DNA from: Kappaphycus alvarezii
Taxonomy: Eukaryota; Rhodophyta; Florideophyceae; Gigartinales; Solieriaceae
Direction of reading: 5' to 3'
Length of the DNA stretch: 64,000 nt
NCBI GenBank assembly: GCA_002205965.3
Contig: NADL03000072.1
Location: 124,001 to 188,000 of the forward strand
Shown: positions 33,112 to 42,980 of the stretch, one piece after another
Layout: each line of letters starts with the position of its first letter
How positions within the stretch are numbered: the first letter of the stretch is position 1
Made by a program: the position numbers and the translations under genes
Notes under the pieces: generated by a model
The model's database searches: none
What the model saw: only the letters and a program-made list of their open reading frames with translations
Told to the model about the DNA's origin: nothing

Positions 33112-34366
33112 GATTGATTCATTATATTTTTCGACTTCAGCATTCATATTTTGGTTAAAATTACCATCATCAAAGTGATCGTCAAAATTGTTCTCGCTCA
33201 CATTCTTCACTTCGTTTATATTCGTCTCATCAGAAATATCTTCCACAGAGTATTTAATAGATTGATTCAATAAATCATTTGCCTTTTGAATTTGGTAAGC
33301 TAGTTCATTAGATGAAACGGAATGTCGTACATCTTCAATTGACGAATGTATAAATTTTCCATTGGATCCAGGTACTGTGACGATAAGAGATTTTTTGTCG
33401 AATTTCAATACCGGTTTGGGCGATGACCAAGATACTTTTTTCTGATTTGGTAGATGAATAAAAATTTCCACAACATCGCCAACATTAATTGGAATATCGG
33501 TCACAGACTTTGACTTTAGAATAAGATTTAATTTCCTCTTGGCTATTAGCTCATTATGAGCTTCTCTTAAATCATTTGGTAGTCTTCGAGGACCAGAATT
33601 ATCGATGGGTCGAGTGTGACCAGTTGCAAGCTCGTATGAAGAAATAACATCATTTCCATATAAATCATTCGATATTTGAAACATTCGAGCAATACGAACC
33701 GTATTACTTGCAGAAGAATCGGATATTTTAAACGGATATAAATGTCTCTCAATATTTTATGTTTCGACTCAATAGAATTTTGGCTGTGGCGGCGGACCAA
33801 TAGGACAAAATGAAATTCCTCTTTTCTCAAGATAGCTTCTGAAAATATCATTGTCAAACGCCTGATCTCCCATTAAATTGTTAGGGTCCCAGAATGGTGT
33901 TAACCATAGAGTCCCAATACAATTAATGCAATTTTCCATACTTAAGGAGGGCACTATTGAACCAGTTGAATATCTGGTAACTGAGTCCATAATGTGAAAA
34001 ACATCCAAGTTTTCCACCAAAAAAGATCCACACACACCAATTCATTAAATCCGCGAGATATAGAGCTTAAAGATACTGCACGAGGATGAGATGGTTTTCT
34101 GTGACATCGCAAAATTTGCAGGAGTCAATTATGCTTGATAGATATTTTTTGCATTCATCGTCCAATATAAAATTTCTTTGTAACAATAGGTTTATATCAT
34201 CATAATTTGAGTGACCACATACATGTTTGTGAACCTTATTAATTATTTTCTTCTTTTCAGCCCAAGATATATATTTTTGATGTATTGATATTGTTGGAAC
34301 AAATTGCTGATAGAATTGAATTTTCAATAGGGTCGGATGATTGTATAAATATATTTCCGGGTACAT
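33112..34366 (-). pseudogene. Integrase of copia E
   Basis: Inserts cDNA. Zinc finger: HKHVCGH...CKFC near 34110-34230. Core: IFHIMDSVTRYSTGS near 33960-34000 (first catalytic Asp), DQAFDNDIFRSYL near 33850 and ESKHKILRDIYIRLK near 33760 (Glu). The C-terminal region 32965-33684 contains a 178-residue uninterrupted stretch (ELATGHTRPIDN, then GDVVEIFIHLPNQKKVSW) before it runs into antisense gypsy. Several frameshifts in the core. Confidence 0.75.
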
Positions 34367-34399
34367 AACAATGATGACTATGATCCACTAATGTTATCG

Positions 34400-34860
34400 A
34401 ATCAATTGAATTATTTGCGGACTTGAATTCGATGCGATTGTCTGTCATATGAATAATATTTGATTTTCTTGTGATATTTCCCAATAACCCATTGTGTGAT
34501 CAACTGATTATTAGATGCCTTATTTTAACCTGATTTCCATTGTCTGAAATAGATGATAAAAATATTGAACAGATCAATTTTCTTTTTTCGATTGAGTGGG
34601 CGCCATTTCCGTATTTCCAGAAGAGCGTGTCCTTGATACATTCAGGAAGGTCATCCATAATTCCATTCTATTCCGATAAAATAAGTTTCGAAAGTGCTCG
34701 TATTTCAAAAATCCCCATTCCACTATACGATGCTCCATCTTCAAGTAACGGACCTGGATAAAACTCATTTGACGGAGAATCAAGCACCTTTTTTACCATA
34801 TGAAATGTTACAGAACCAGAATCATTTTTGTCTTTGATATTTTCTGCATTTCCCATTTTT
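34400..34860 (-). pseudogene. Protease-like region of copia E
   Basis: SPSNEFYPGPLLEDGASYSG followed by FEIRALSKL near 34680-34800. In copia D the corresponding motif is DDGAPYSKMGIVELRAL. A D-x-G-A motif between the gag knuckle and integrase is where copia proteases lie, so I read it as the aspartic protease. Leading Asp changed to Glu in E. Confidence 0.5.
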
Positions 34861-35727
34861 TATGACGAACCTTTATGATAATTTTTACCACCCTTGAATT
34901 TATCTTTTTCATAGGCCCAATGGCCAATTTCTCCACAACGGTCACAAGTTGATTTTGCCTTGAGGGCAACAAAGTCTTCGGGAGATAATCTTTGCTTATT
35001 ATTTTCTTGAAATTTTCTTTTCTCCGTATGCAATATTTGATCGGCTTGAAGAGATATATTTTTGAGAATTTCCACATGTTTGATTTGTATTTTTTGGTTT
35101 ATCACATGCACTAATAATAGATGAAATTGCTAAATATTTGATTAATTCTAGAATTTTTCGTTTTTTCCAAATCGGCTTCTTCTTCATGCTTCGGAGAAGC
35201 AGCAGCCAAAATAGACACTCGCTAATTTGAATCAATTTGGAATTAGTCAGAAGTAAAAATGATACCATTGCTTCAGGTAATTTCGAAGTACCAGTAGATG
35301 AATGAAATCGAGCAATTTGAGCATCAAACGTGATTCAAAATTTTTGAAAGACTCGTTATCACCACGAGTAGTGTGCAATAGATCTAAAAATTTTTGAAAT
35401 GTATCTGATATAGATGATAGAGGATCCACCTTATGAATAGAGTTAGCGATCGCTAATGCACCATTTTCAGACTGAATATATGTGTATGAAATTTTCTTAA
35501 AAATATCAACAACTCGTCCAAATAATTGTGATTGTAAGACAAGACCTTGTACTGCCTTAGGAACCTTATTTGTATTGGATGCTGGTAGTAAATCATGGAC
35601 AGATTTCTATTTGTGAACAGCATCAAAATATTTTTTCTTGAGGTCCTTTACCCTCCGTCCGAGGAGCCGTGCGGAGATCCCATGAAAATTTCGGCCTTGA
35701 AGTAATTTCGGGGCGATCTGGACCCAT
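34860..35727 (-). pseudogene. gag: gag of copia E
   Basis: Starts at the ATG inside the primer-binding site (MGPDRPE...). Contains the SSISDTFQKFLDLLHTTRGD block near 35400 and a zinc knuckle CDRCGEIGHWAYEKDKF near 34930; the last Cys of CCHC appears replaced. Broken by indels near 35160, 35330 and 35660. Confidence 0.7.
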
Positions 35728-35730
35728 AAC
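35718..35730 (-). other. Primer-binding site, copia E (one mismatch)
   Basis: CTGGACCCATAAC on plus, directly next to the LTR; the intact version in copia D is CTGGGCCCATAAC. Confidence 0.65.
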
Positions 35731-36254
35731 TGCAAAATAATTGGGATAGGTAGATCCAAAAAATAAATAGTTCCAACTTTGAATAAATAAATAAATGCCT
35801 CAATCGGACTTAGAATGAATAATGGATAGAAAACCAAATTTAATGATATCTGATCGAGTGGAATATTTCGATGGTCCGAGGATGTAAAAAATATTTCTAA
35901 CAACCTAGTACTACTTATATTCTACACCAGGGTACAATAATTTTGGTAGACATGATTCAGGCTCAGCAATAATTATTGCAGTATTTTCCAGGTAGCTTTC
36001 ATCCGGATAATAATTTGTTGCAGCATAAATGCAATAATTATAGCCTGTATAATATAAAAACCCAACTGTAGGACATAAAAATTATTACACACTGAATTCA
36101 GCATAAAATAGGGCCAGTTTAAAATAGATAAAATTACTCCTTGATGAATCACAATAAATACAAATTGTGGGCCTCAATAAAAATATTGCTCAACAATTCA
36201 GAATTACTGTAGGACATCGGGATAGAGATTAAAATATTTGGTCAATTTTCCCAA
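35731..36254 (-). repeat. LTR of copia E (524 bp)
   Basis: Starts TGCAAAATAATTGGG like both LTRs of copia D and ends near TTTTCCCA (consensus TTTTCACA). Shorter by small deletions. The following sequence resembles 2287-2345. Confidence 0.8.
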
Positions 36255-36688
36255 AATTCCTATTAGTTTGTGCAGTGTATCGGCGGTGGAAAAAACACTA
36301 CGATGAAAAACCGGTGCCCTATGAACTAGCGACTAAAAGCACTGCTAGCTCTATCAGCAGACATGCCGAGTTCGAAGCAACCATTTACCCAGAATGTCGC
36401 CGTAGGAGTGTGTTGCCTGTCCTTGAAGAATTGGTCCTTGGAACGATTGGCGACGAGAGTGCTTCTTCCGTCATGAGGGAAAAGTACTCTGGGTGTCAGC
36501 CGCCGAGGGTGGAGATTGTGACGGGAAAAAACCGATTCTTGTAGGAAAAAATGCGATGCGTATCCACGAAAGCTCGGGAGCATATTATGGCAGTTTCAGT
36601 GCCATTTGAACAGCCCATTTCCAGCCGAAGATCGTGAAGGTATCATAGAATATATCTATAATGAATTTCTCGATTTTTTATCCTATTG

Positions 36689-36742
36689 AGGGGAAAGGTT
36701 TGGGTGTTTTGCTCTTGGAAGATATATCCGATCTATCCTATC
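36689..36742 (-). mobile_element. LINE-H 3'-end fragment, ~55 bp
   Basis: GGGGAAAGGTTTGGGTGTTTT on plus is the reverse of the LINE-H 3' terminus. Flanked by ATCCTAT on both sides (36678-36684, and overlapping the right end), a likely target duplication. Confidence 0.6.
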
Positions 36743-38033
36743 TGATTGGTTATTTCTATGTAGAGTTCCTTGTGCATGTGGGTCTACGTGAATGGTGTTG
36801 TTTACTGAAAGGATCTACGAAGCTTGAAATGTGTTGATAGTGGTTAGAGATCCAAAGTACACAGGGAATTTATGCTCTTTTGTTTATTAATGTCAAGTTG
36901 CTTACCACTCATAGGATTCAGTACTACAGAATATTTTTTGTGATCATGGGAGCTGAGCTAGGTTTTTATTGAAACATTGCACGAAGACATACTTTTGACG
37001 GTGGGCACAGGTTTAGTCCTATTTTAAAGGATACTCGCGCGGTAAGTTCCTAAGTTATTAATTTTTAGTGAAAAGTGGCTTATCGAAAAGTAAAAAGCAG
37101 AGCTCACAGGCAAACTTCGACATTGGCTAAGAGAATCAGGGGGAATGATCTGGTAGTTTACTTTGTCTTCTGGCAATTCTGGCTGGGGAATCTAGACGGA
37201 GTCAGTAAGAAATCCAGATAGACATATCAAGGATAGATAAGACTGAAACAGTACACGAACTTACAGAAATCAATACGAGAAGAATCAACAAAACGGCTCC
37301 ATGTCTATCGCTTAGCAACTGCCGAGCAGAAACTTTATATGTAAAAATTGATCCGAACACCGAGTTTCGGTAATGTTAATTTTCCAATATTGGTCCGGGA
37401 GGATGGTATATCTTTCCAGCTGGATACTCCATTTCCAATCGGGCAGAGAAAAGTGCCAAATTTACATTCTAATAAGCATTTTGCGATTCCCAAACATTCG
37501 TGTAACCGAAAGGGATGTATAATTTATTAGATTTCTTAACAACTAGCAACAAGAATCTTCCTTAAACTATCTAAAGCATTTAATCCATTATCATGTACTT
37601 AGCTAATTTATAATTTTTCGTGACGTAAACTTCTAACAAACGACCCAGCAGCACCCGATTAGAAATATTCTAAAAATTTTCGGTGATTTATAATGACGTT
37701 TCATCCACTTTCTTCGAGTTGACTGGGATCCATCAACATATTCCCAGAGCCCTTTTAGAAAGATTTAGCTCTCGTCAGCCCAGAGATAGTAGTTCCACGT
37801 CGTCAGTTTCTCGACTCGACAGGTTGATACATCGATTCGTTCCTTCCACATTAGAAAAAATTCAAAACGCATCAAAAAACCGAACCCAAACCTAATAGAA
37901 TCAGAGCACTTGTGTTAAGAATGCGAAAGGAGAGTACTACAGGCACATAACCTATTGAGAGTTTTTGAGGGGGAACTTACTGTTTTATTTTTTCCCTTAC
38001 GATCTGCATTGCTTTACTACTTATACTACTTGA
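36743..38033. other. No firm gene; one 70-codon ORF
   Basis: An ORF at 37683-37895 (SRQPRDSSSTSSVSRLDR) has no homology I recognise and no supporting signals. The rest is AT-rich without features. Confidence 0.3.
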
Positions 38034-38762
38034 GAGGGAAAGGTTTGGGTGGTTTACTACTGAAGATATATATGATCTATGCCATGGTTTTCCAGACAAC
38101 CAAAATCGACTCAAAAAGGTATGCCGACACAGTAATGGGGAATTAACTACGTTCCCTAAAAGGCTAGCTTCAGGCCATGCATCAAGCATGCCGCATTGGA
38201 CATGACGGCTGCTGCAGCGTGAATTCGCATCAACCACCCCGAACCTTTTCGTACGTCTCCGATGACCTCATGACCGCGTTCCTAGCCACGTCATTTAGCA
38301 CTGCACATGCATCCGGGTGCCCACTCCAAGAGTCAAGATTGGCACATGCACGGGCCTATGGTAGAGGTCGCGATAAAAAGATTGGTATATTCTCTGCTTT
38401 GCATTTCGCGCCGCATTCAGAGAGGATATCGTGTTGAAGGCTCTCACTCTCCTGTTGGAGGGAGCGAGGGGATTTGCGAATGTAACATAAAAAAAATCAG
38501 TCCTTCCGCTGCTTCTTATTGCCTGCATGTCGGCTCTAGCTCGGTGGAGACTATGGCGTGGCTCTACGACAGGATGACGAGCAGCTCTTGCGAGAGCTTT
38601 TGCGAGAAGGGTTACTTGGCGATCATGTCGGTTGATCCTGTGGGCTCCATGCAAGCAGTGCATGAGATGATCGCATTTACATCGAGTGTTTTCGGACAAT
38701 TTCTCCTCGGGCATGGCGTGCCAGGGTGAAAAAGTGGGACTTGACAGCAGTCTTGAAGCCAC
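38034..38762 (-). pseudogene. LINE-H C-terminal region plus 3' end
   Basis: Longest clean view of the LINE-H carboxyl end. The minus frame 38762-38295 (155 aa) contains HDRQVTLLAKALARAARHPV, then FFYVTFANPLAPSNRRVRAF, KQRIYQSFYRDLY and VHVPILTLG. A V-T-[VF] strand followed by a K-x3-Y helix is the pattern of restriction-like (PD-D/ExK) endonucleases of R2-type LINEs. The SNAACLM...GLKLAF block and stop lie at ~38160-38210, then the 3' untranslated region to the fixed end at 38034. Frame shifts at ~38290. Confidence 0.6.
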
Positions 38763-38845
38763 ACCAAGAATTCTTGAGGTTCAATGCTTGTCTAGAGTCC
38801 GGAGCATGGGGGCAATGCACCCATTCTTTACTGTCTTTAAAACCA

Positions 38846-38903
38846 TGGGATAGACCGGATATATCTTCCAAGAGTAAAAAACCCAAACCTTTCCCATTCC
38901 TTA
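38846..38903 (+). mobile_element. LINE-H 3'-end fragment, ~58 bp
   Basis: AAACCATGGGATAGACCGGA through AAACCCAAACCTTTCCC; severely 5'-truncated copy in opposite orientation to the neighbour at 38034-38762. Confidence 0.7.
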
Positions 38904-38956
38904 GCTCCCGGGAGGGCCGTAGCCGCGCCAAACGCCTGCCTCCTCGAATCCCCAAG

Positions 38957-39310
38957 ATGAATTGGTTCTTGCACCGCTCATTTATTGCGTCTATCAGCCT
39001 CTTTTGCGATGGTGTTTTTTGCGAGCAAATTACTCTGAACGGGATAATCCTAGACGGCATGCAGGAGCCTGACCACCTCCGATGGGAGTCTGCAGTTGCT
39101 TCGTATGTTCCCAGCTCCTTCACAGGAGCTGGGAGCAAGGTATTGCAAAGCTTGCTAGATGATGAGCTAGAAGCCAAGAATGCCGCAGCCGCGGTGTTCT
39201 CCGCGGAGATTAGTCCTATTGAATACTGGGGTTGGAACGCAGGCTGGTATTCGGTGAGCAAACTGGTCTTTGGTGTTGCCCTTTTCTTAGAACTTTACTT
39301 TGCAATCTAG
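38957..39310 (+). CDS. Orphan ORF, 117 aa, unknown
   Basis: Starts MNWFLHRSFIASISLF and ends with a hydrophobic segment (SKLVFGVALFLELYFAI) that could anchor in a membrane. The frame is also open upstream of this ATG. Contains a perfect 11 bp hairpin at 39109-39134. No homology recognised. Composition is not obviously element-like; could be chance. Confidence 0.2.
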   Translation: MNWFLHRSFIASISLFCDGVFCEQITLNGIILDGMQEPDHLRWESAVASYVPSSFTGAGSKVLQSLLDDELEAKNAAAAVFSAEISPIEYWGWNAGWYSVSKLVFGVALFLELYFAI

Positions 39311-39729
39311 TGCAGCTATTTTTACTGAACACCCATAGGTAACCCATTATTCCCTAGTAGGAAAGACCTGTCTAAATATACACAAATGCAATTATTTTTG
39401 TATACACTTCAATACCTAGTCCTATTTCCCAGCCACAGATGACTGTTCTCAGTCCTTTAACTCCTGGCTGATTCGACACATCAGCATGAAAGAGCTTGGC
39501 CCCACGATTTCTTGCCAATTCACGTACGTAGGCATCTTGTCAGATTATGATAACATAATGGAACATCTTTGTCTAACGGAAGCATAGATCAATACTGGAA
39601 TTCAAACTGATAGCGATCTTACATTCTTAAACAGTCCGATCCAAAGAGATGGTTTTCTCGTATCCTTCGGTTTGACCGGCTGTTGGAGTTCTCTGAAAAC
39701 GTCCGAGTCCAGTACTCCCCCTGCCTATT
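39311..39729. other. No gene recognised
   Basis: AT-rich spacer. Confidence 0.35.
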
Positions 39730-39860
39730 TCTTAACCCAGTCCTCCATCTTCGTGTCGAGCCCCTCCGCGACTTCGTTACCCGTTTTGCATTTAGTCTCC
39801 AAATAATGCAGGCGCGACAGGTTTCTACCCGCCGCCCTTATCCGTGGTTAATTTATGAAT
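39730..39860 (+). mobile_element. LINE-J endonuclease-end fragment
   Basis: Contains LRDFVTRFAFSLQIMQARQ; the copy 3 equivalent (LRDFVTRFAF) is at 61775-61805. A small coding fragment of the LINE-J C-terminus; extends the family beyond the point where copy 3 is interrupted by LINE-H. Confidence 0.5.
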
Positions 39861-40099
39861 ACCCTCCGCACGCTTCTGCGCGACATTGTACAACCAATAA
39901 AGATTTACCACCACGAGCTCCTCAGCTCCTTTCTCAGTGCAAGATTGGGGCACTAAGCGCAACAAATACCTTGCTTTGCAAACGCCAAAACAGTTACGCA
40001 ATGGTAGAACGCCACTTGCCTGTTCTCAAGGTCAGCATTGGTCTCGAGGAGCGGTATGAGAGGTAAGACATGTTCGTAAAGGACCTTGTGGTGTATTTC
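39861..40099. other. No gene recognised
   Basis: The plus ORF crossing here continues from the LINE-J fragment but has no recognisable domain after it. Confidence 0.3.
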
Positions 40100-41420
40100 T
40101 TAGTACAGATGGGGCCGTTCGGCAGAAGTACCGTCGCTGTACTCTTGCCTAATCCCGTCTGGGTAGAGACTTTGTCCTAACTCTGGAGGGGCTGTAGGCC
40201 ACCAGACGGTGCACTTCGGCAGCGGCAAGTGCAGTGCTCGTCTTACGGCATCCACGGAGCGAAGTATTTCGATCGCTTTAACAATTTGGTCGTGGCGCCC
40301 GATAATGTACCCGTCATCGTGGTACCAAAGTTGAAGCAAAAATGTCGAATGAAGCAATTACATGTCTCGTGAAACTTAATCAATTTCCTTTCAGTACAAC
40401 AATATCAGTTTTACCGACAGCTCTTTTACATGCTCAAGTCAAGCCGTGGATTGCGCTACCCACGATTATGTGGTCATCGCTTGTGCTCGGACAATCTCAC
40501 GTGGTCTTTGATGTATCACACGCAGTATCGCATTTCATAGCCATCGGTTCCCGGATTGTCCTCTCTTGGGTCGCTGTTTCCCCGGTCTTAAAATCCTTGA
40601 GTAATGTGTAATGTTTTTCTATAGTTGGCGTTTGTTTTTAACTTAGTTTATGGAAGAGCTTGTAGATAGATGAGGGGCTCTAAGTACCCTGCAGAGAAAT
40701 GTGGAATGGAAAAAAGGGCAAGACAAGTAAAAACAAAAACCATCAACAACAACCCCGTACATCCCTCGACTTGTGGATCCACAATTCGGCCACTTCCAAC
40801 TTGAGCGCCGAATAGCGCGACAAAAAAATTTGTTAGATATCTGTCCTCCCCTTCCTCTGAACTGAAGAGTTCTTGTATTTTGAGGATGATAGGGTGCAGC
40901 ACCAGGTCGAAGAGGAGGCCTCCGAGGTTTTCACCCTGTTTTGTCCTGCAGATGCTTCTGATGATGTGACTACGTATCCACAGGAACGCGGGTTCGTTCG
41001 CAAAGCAATATGAGACCCAAGGCTGTAACTCTGGTAGTAGCTATCTCACCGCGGTCAGAAGAGCGGGTCTGCTGACATATTAAAAACATTCTTGAGATCG
41101 ACAGTCATTAGCCCATACGCTGGATTACCGCAGTACTCTTGAACCACTCTTCGGATTCCGTGAACGACTGTATCGGTACCTGACTATGTGGCGATACTCA
41201 CTTGGAGAGATTGGAGGTAGTCTGCTGCCTTCTGGGACATTCGCTTCATTAAGCAGCTACCGACCAATCTGCGCAGCGTCCTCCAACGGCGATTGGCCCG
41301 GGCGACATGTATTTCTTCTCCAACGGGGTTAGTGGAGCACCGGCGATCCAGGGCGGGAACGGCTTGTGCTTTTCCAGTTGCTAAAATATTAACGAGTCTC
41401 GTAAGAGCTGTCAAAAAAGA
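40100..41420 (-). pseudogene. LINE reverse transcriptase on minus strand
   Basis: RT elements in order on minus: LTRLVNILATGKAQ near 41390; a GPIAVGG equivalent and LRRLVGSCLMKRMSQKAADY near 41200-41330; motif A LMTVDLKNVFNM near 41070-41115; a QGxxLGxLLF motif B then LHPIILKIQ near 40890-40940; motif C YHDDGYIIGRHDQIVKAIEI near 40270-40330; then LPKCTVWW. The distance from motif B to motif C is ~350 bp too long, so an insertion around 40340-40830 is likely. May be the RT of LINE-H, but no copy here links it to the LINE-H 3' end. Confidence 0.7.
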
Positions 41421-41689
41421 CGGAATTTCCCGATAAGGATGGACATCTGAGCAATTCTACCAGTGACAAGGCTTTAAACCTGAGCCTCCGGGAGAGTATA
41501 CTTGAGTGTGCGTTACATTCATCTTGAGTCAAACTTGTAATTATTTCAATGATCCCTCTCAGGAGAGTAGTGATTATTATTCTTCTACTTGAGTCCCATG
41601 GCATTGACTGTTCCATTCCTATTTTTGTATCCGCCAGTAAAGAAGGGATGCCAAGGACATGCCATGACAAGAAAGGGATGCCTACCAGC
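41421..41689. other. Unassigned LINE debris
   Basis: A minus ORF runs through from 41805 but it is antisense to LINE-H coding sequence at its far end. No independent feature. Confidence 0.25.
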
Positions 41690-42075
41690 CAGGGGTATGA
41701 AAGGTCCCGACTGATCCCAGTGCCGATATCCACTCTTGGCAGGTGGCATCCGGACTCATTCGCGGTGCTGAAAGAAGTGGCCAGGCAAGTTACCGTACGA
41801 GCCATGGAGACCTTTTGGGTGGTGCGATCTGTCGTTACACAATCCGCGGTGGGACCTTATTTAACAGCCTGAATGTAACATTGCCTTGACAGTCACGCTG
41901 CTGGGTTTAAAAACATCCCCATTGCAGTAAATGGGACCCCCACATTTCCCAGTTCCTTCCCATTACTATGTCGGTATAGCCTTTTTGAGTTGATTTTGGT
42001 TGTCTGGAAAACTATGGGATAGACCGGATATATCTTCCAAGAGTAAAACACCCAAACCTTTTCCCCCTTTCCCAT
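41690..42075 (+). pseudogene. LINE-H endonuclease end plus 3' region
   Basis: Frame reads SRLIPVPISTLGRWHPDSFA then VLKEVARQVTVRAMET, the same block as at 26.1 and 58.7 kb. Then a 3' untranslated region from ~41945 (CAGTTCCTTCCCATTACT) to the fixed end AAACACCCAAACCTTTTCCC at ~42065. A further LINE-H copy follows directly. Confidence 0.65.
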
Positions 42076-42079
42076 CTGT

Positions 42080-42177
42080 ATGGATGAAAAATGATGAACA
42101 GTTCATTTTGTCACCGGAAAGGTTCAGGTTGTTTTGATGCAAAGGACCGCTCCAATAGCCGTCATATGCAATGCGTC
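42080..42177 (+). mobile_element. LINE-H copy, left part, split by gypsy C
   Basis: Matches the minus strand of 11830-11955. Reads up to AATGCGTC, continues at 49649 after gypsy C (CTGCTTAATATCTGGCC). Joining the two restores the order in other copies (AATGCrGCCTGCTTGATGG). Confidence 0.65.
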
Positions 42178-42891
42178 TGATGTGCACAAATTCGCACACG
42201 AAAAAATCTAGATGAGGACCATAATTGTATACAGTATTGGAACTGGAAGATATTTTTACAGTTTTTGAATTTGCAAGATATTTTTAATTTGGGTGAGTGT
42301 GGCAAATTCATCGGTTGATTTTTTATTTTAGGACACGCTGTCATAGTGGATGTCAGTACAGTTCTAGGTTGTGGGTGATACTACGAGTGACTCTGAAAGG
42401 TCTATATAATGGCCACATCAATTCCCACCCCTGCCGATGGGTGGCTGGCATGGGTATGGCACCTAGATATTTACCTTGAGGAAATATCTTCTAATGGTCT
42501 CTCTGGTTCACACGATTCCCGTGAATGCGTTTTATGGTATTTAGTATGTTTGATTGAGACTTTAGGATTAGCCGAAAAGTCTATATAAGCTGAGTAAAGT
42601 GCTTCCTCCTTGAGAGGTCAAGCAAGTTGCAGACAACTTCAGGTCAAGCTCCGAGTAGTAGGAAGTTGAGAGTCAACTTCAAACCCAAGAAAACTTTTTC
42701 CTAAGCAAGTCGCAGAGAATCAGTGGTAGACGCTGCCCCTTTTATACTTGCTTGTAGCCCTCTCAACTCTCTCCCATATACACTGCTTTTTATTTGTTCA
42801 ACTATACACGGTAGCACTTTTGTCGCTCGCAAACCTCCGTCTTGGGGTAGTTGGTTCTAAGTATCTCTTCTCCGACGATTTACCCCTATCA
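42178..42891 (+). repeat. Left LTR of gypsy C (714 bp)
   Basis: TGATGTGCACAAATTCGCAC...CCCCTATCA. Its last ~330 bp (from the TATATAAG area, 42582-42589) match the LTRs of A and B; the first ~380 bp do not. The terminus is a near-palindrome (GTGCG CAAATT CGCAC in the right LTR). Confidence 0.93.
42582..42589 (+). promoter_or_regulatory. TATA box, gypsy C left LTR
   Basis: TATATAAG in the same context as in A and B, immediately downstream of the point where the U3 sequences become unrelated. Confidence 0.6.
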
Positions 42892-42893
42892 TT

Positions 42894-42911
42894 TGGTACT
42901 CTTGTGGAGGG
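42894..42911 (+). other. Candidate primer-binding site, gypsy C
   Basis: TGGTACTCTTGTGGAGGG two bases after the LTR, identical to A and B. Primer tRNA not identified. Confidence 0.5.
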
Positions 42912-42980
42912 GGTTGCACCCGAGGTATTCGAGTTGAGCAGTCTTAGGGAACCATTCGAGGGGATTTCTTTTCTGTAATC

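Larger units (their letters stand above)
33112..36254 (-). mobile_element. Ty1/copia element E, truncated
   Basis: Minus-strand, AT-rich; closely related to copia D. Has one LTR (35731-36254), gag, protease and integrase, but the RT-RNase H half and the second LTR are missing because it is cut at the junction with gypsy B. Integrase before RT is the copia gene order. Confidence 0.85.

Noticed and set aside
42894..42911. Naming the gypsy primer tRNA
   Set aside because: The implied tRNA 3' end does not match any tRNA sequence I can recall with confidence, so only the position is reported.
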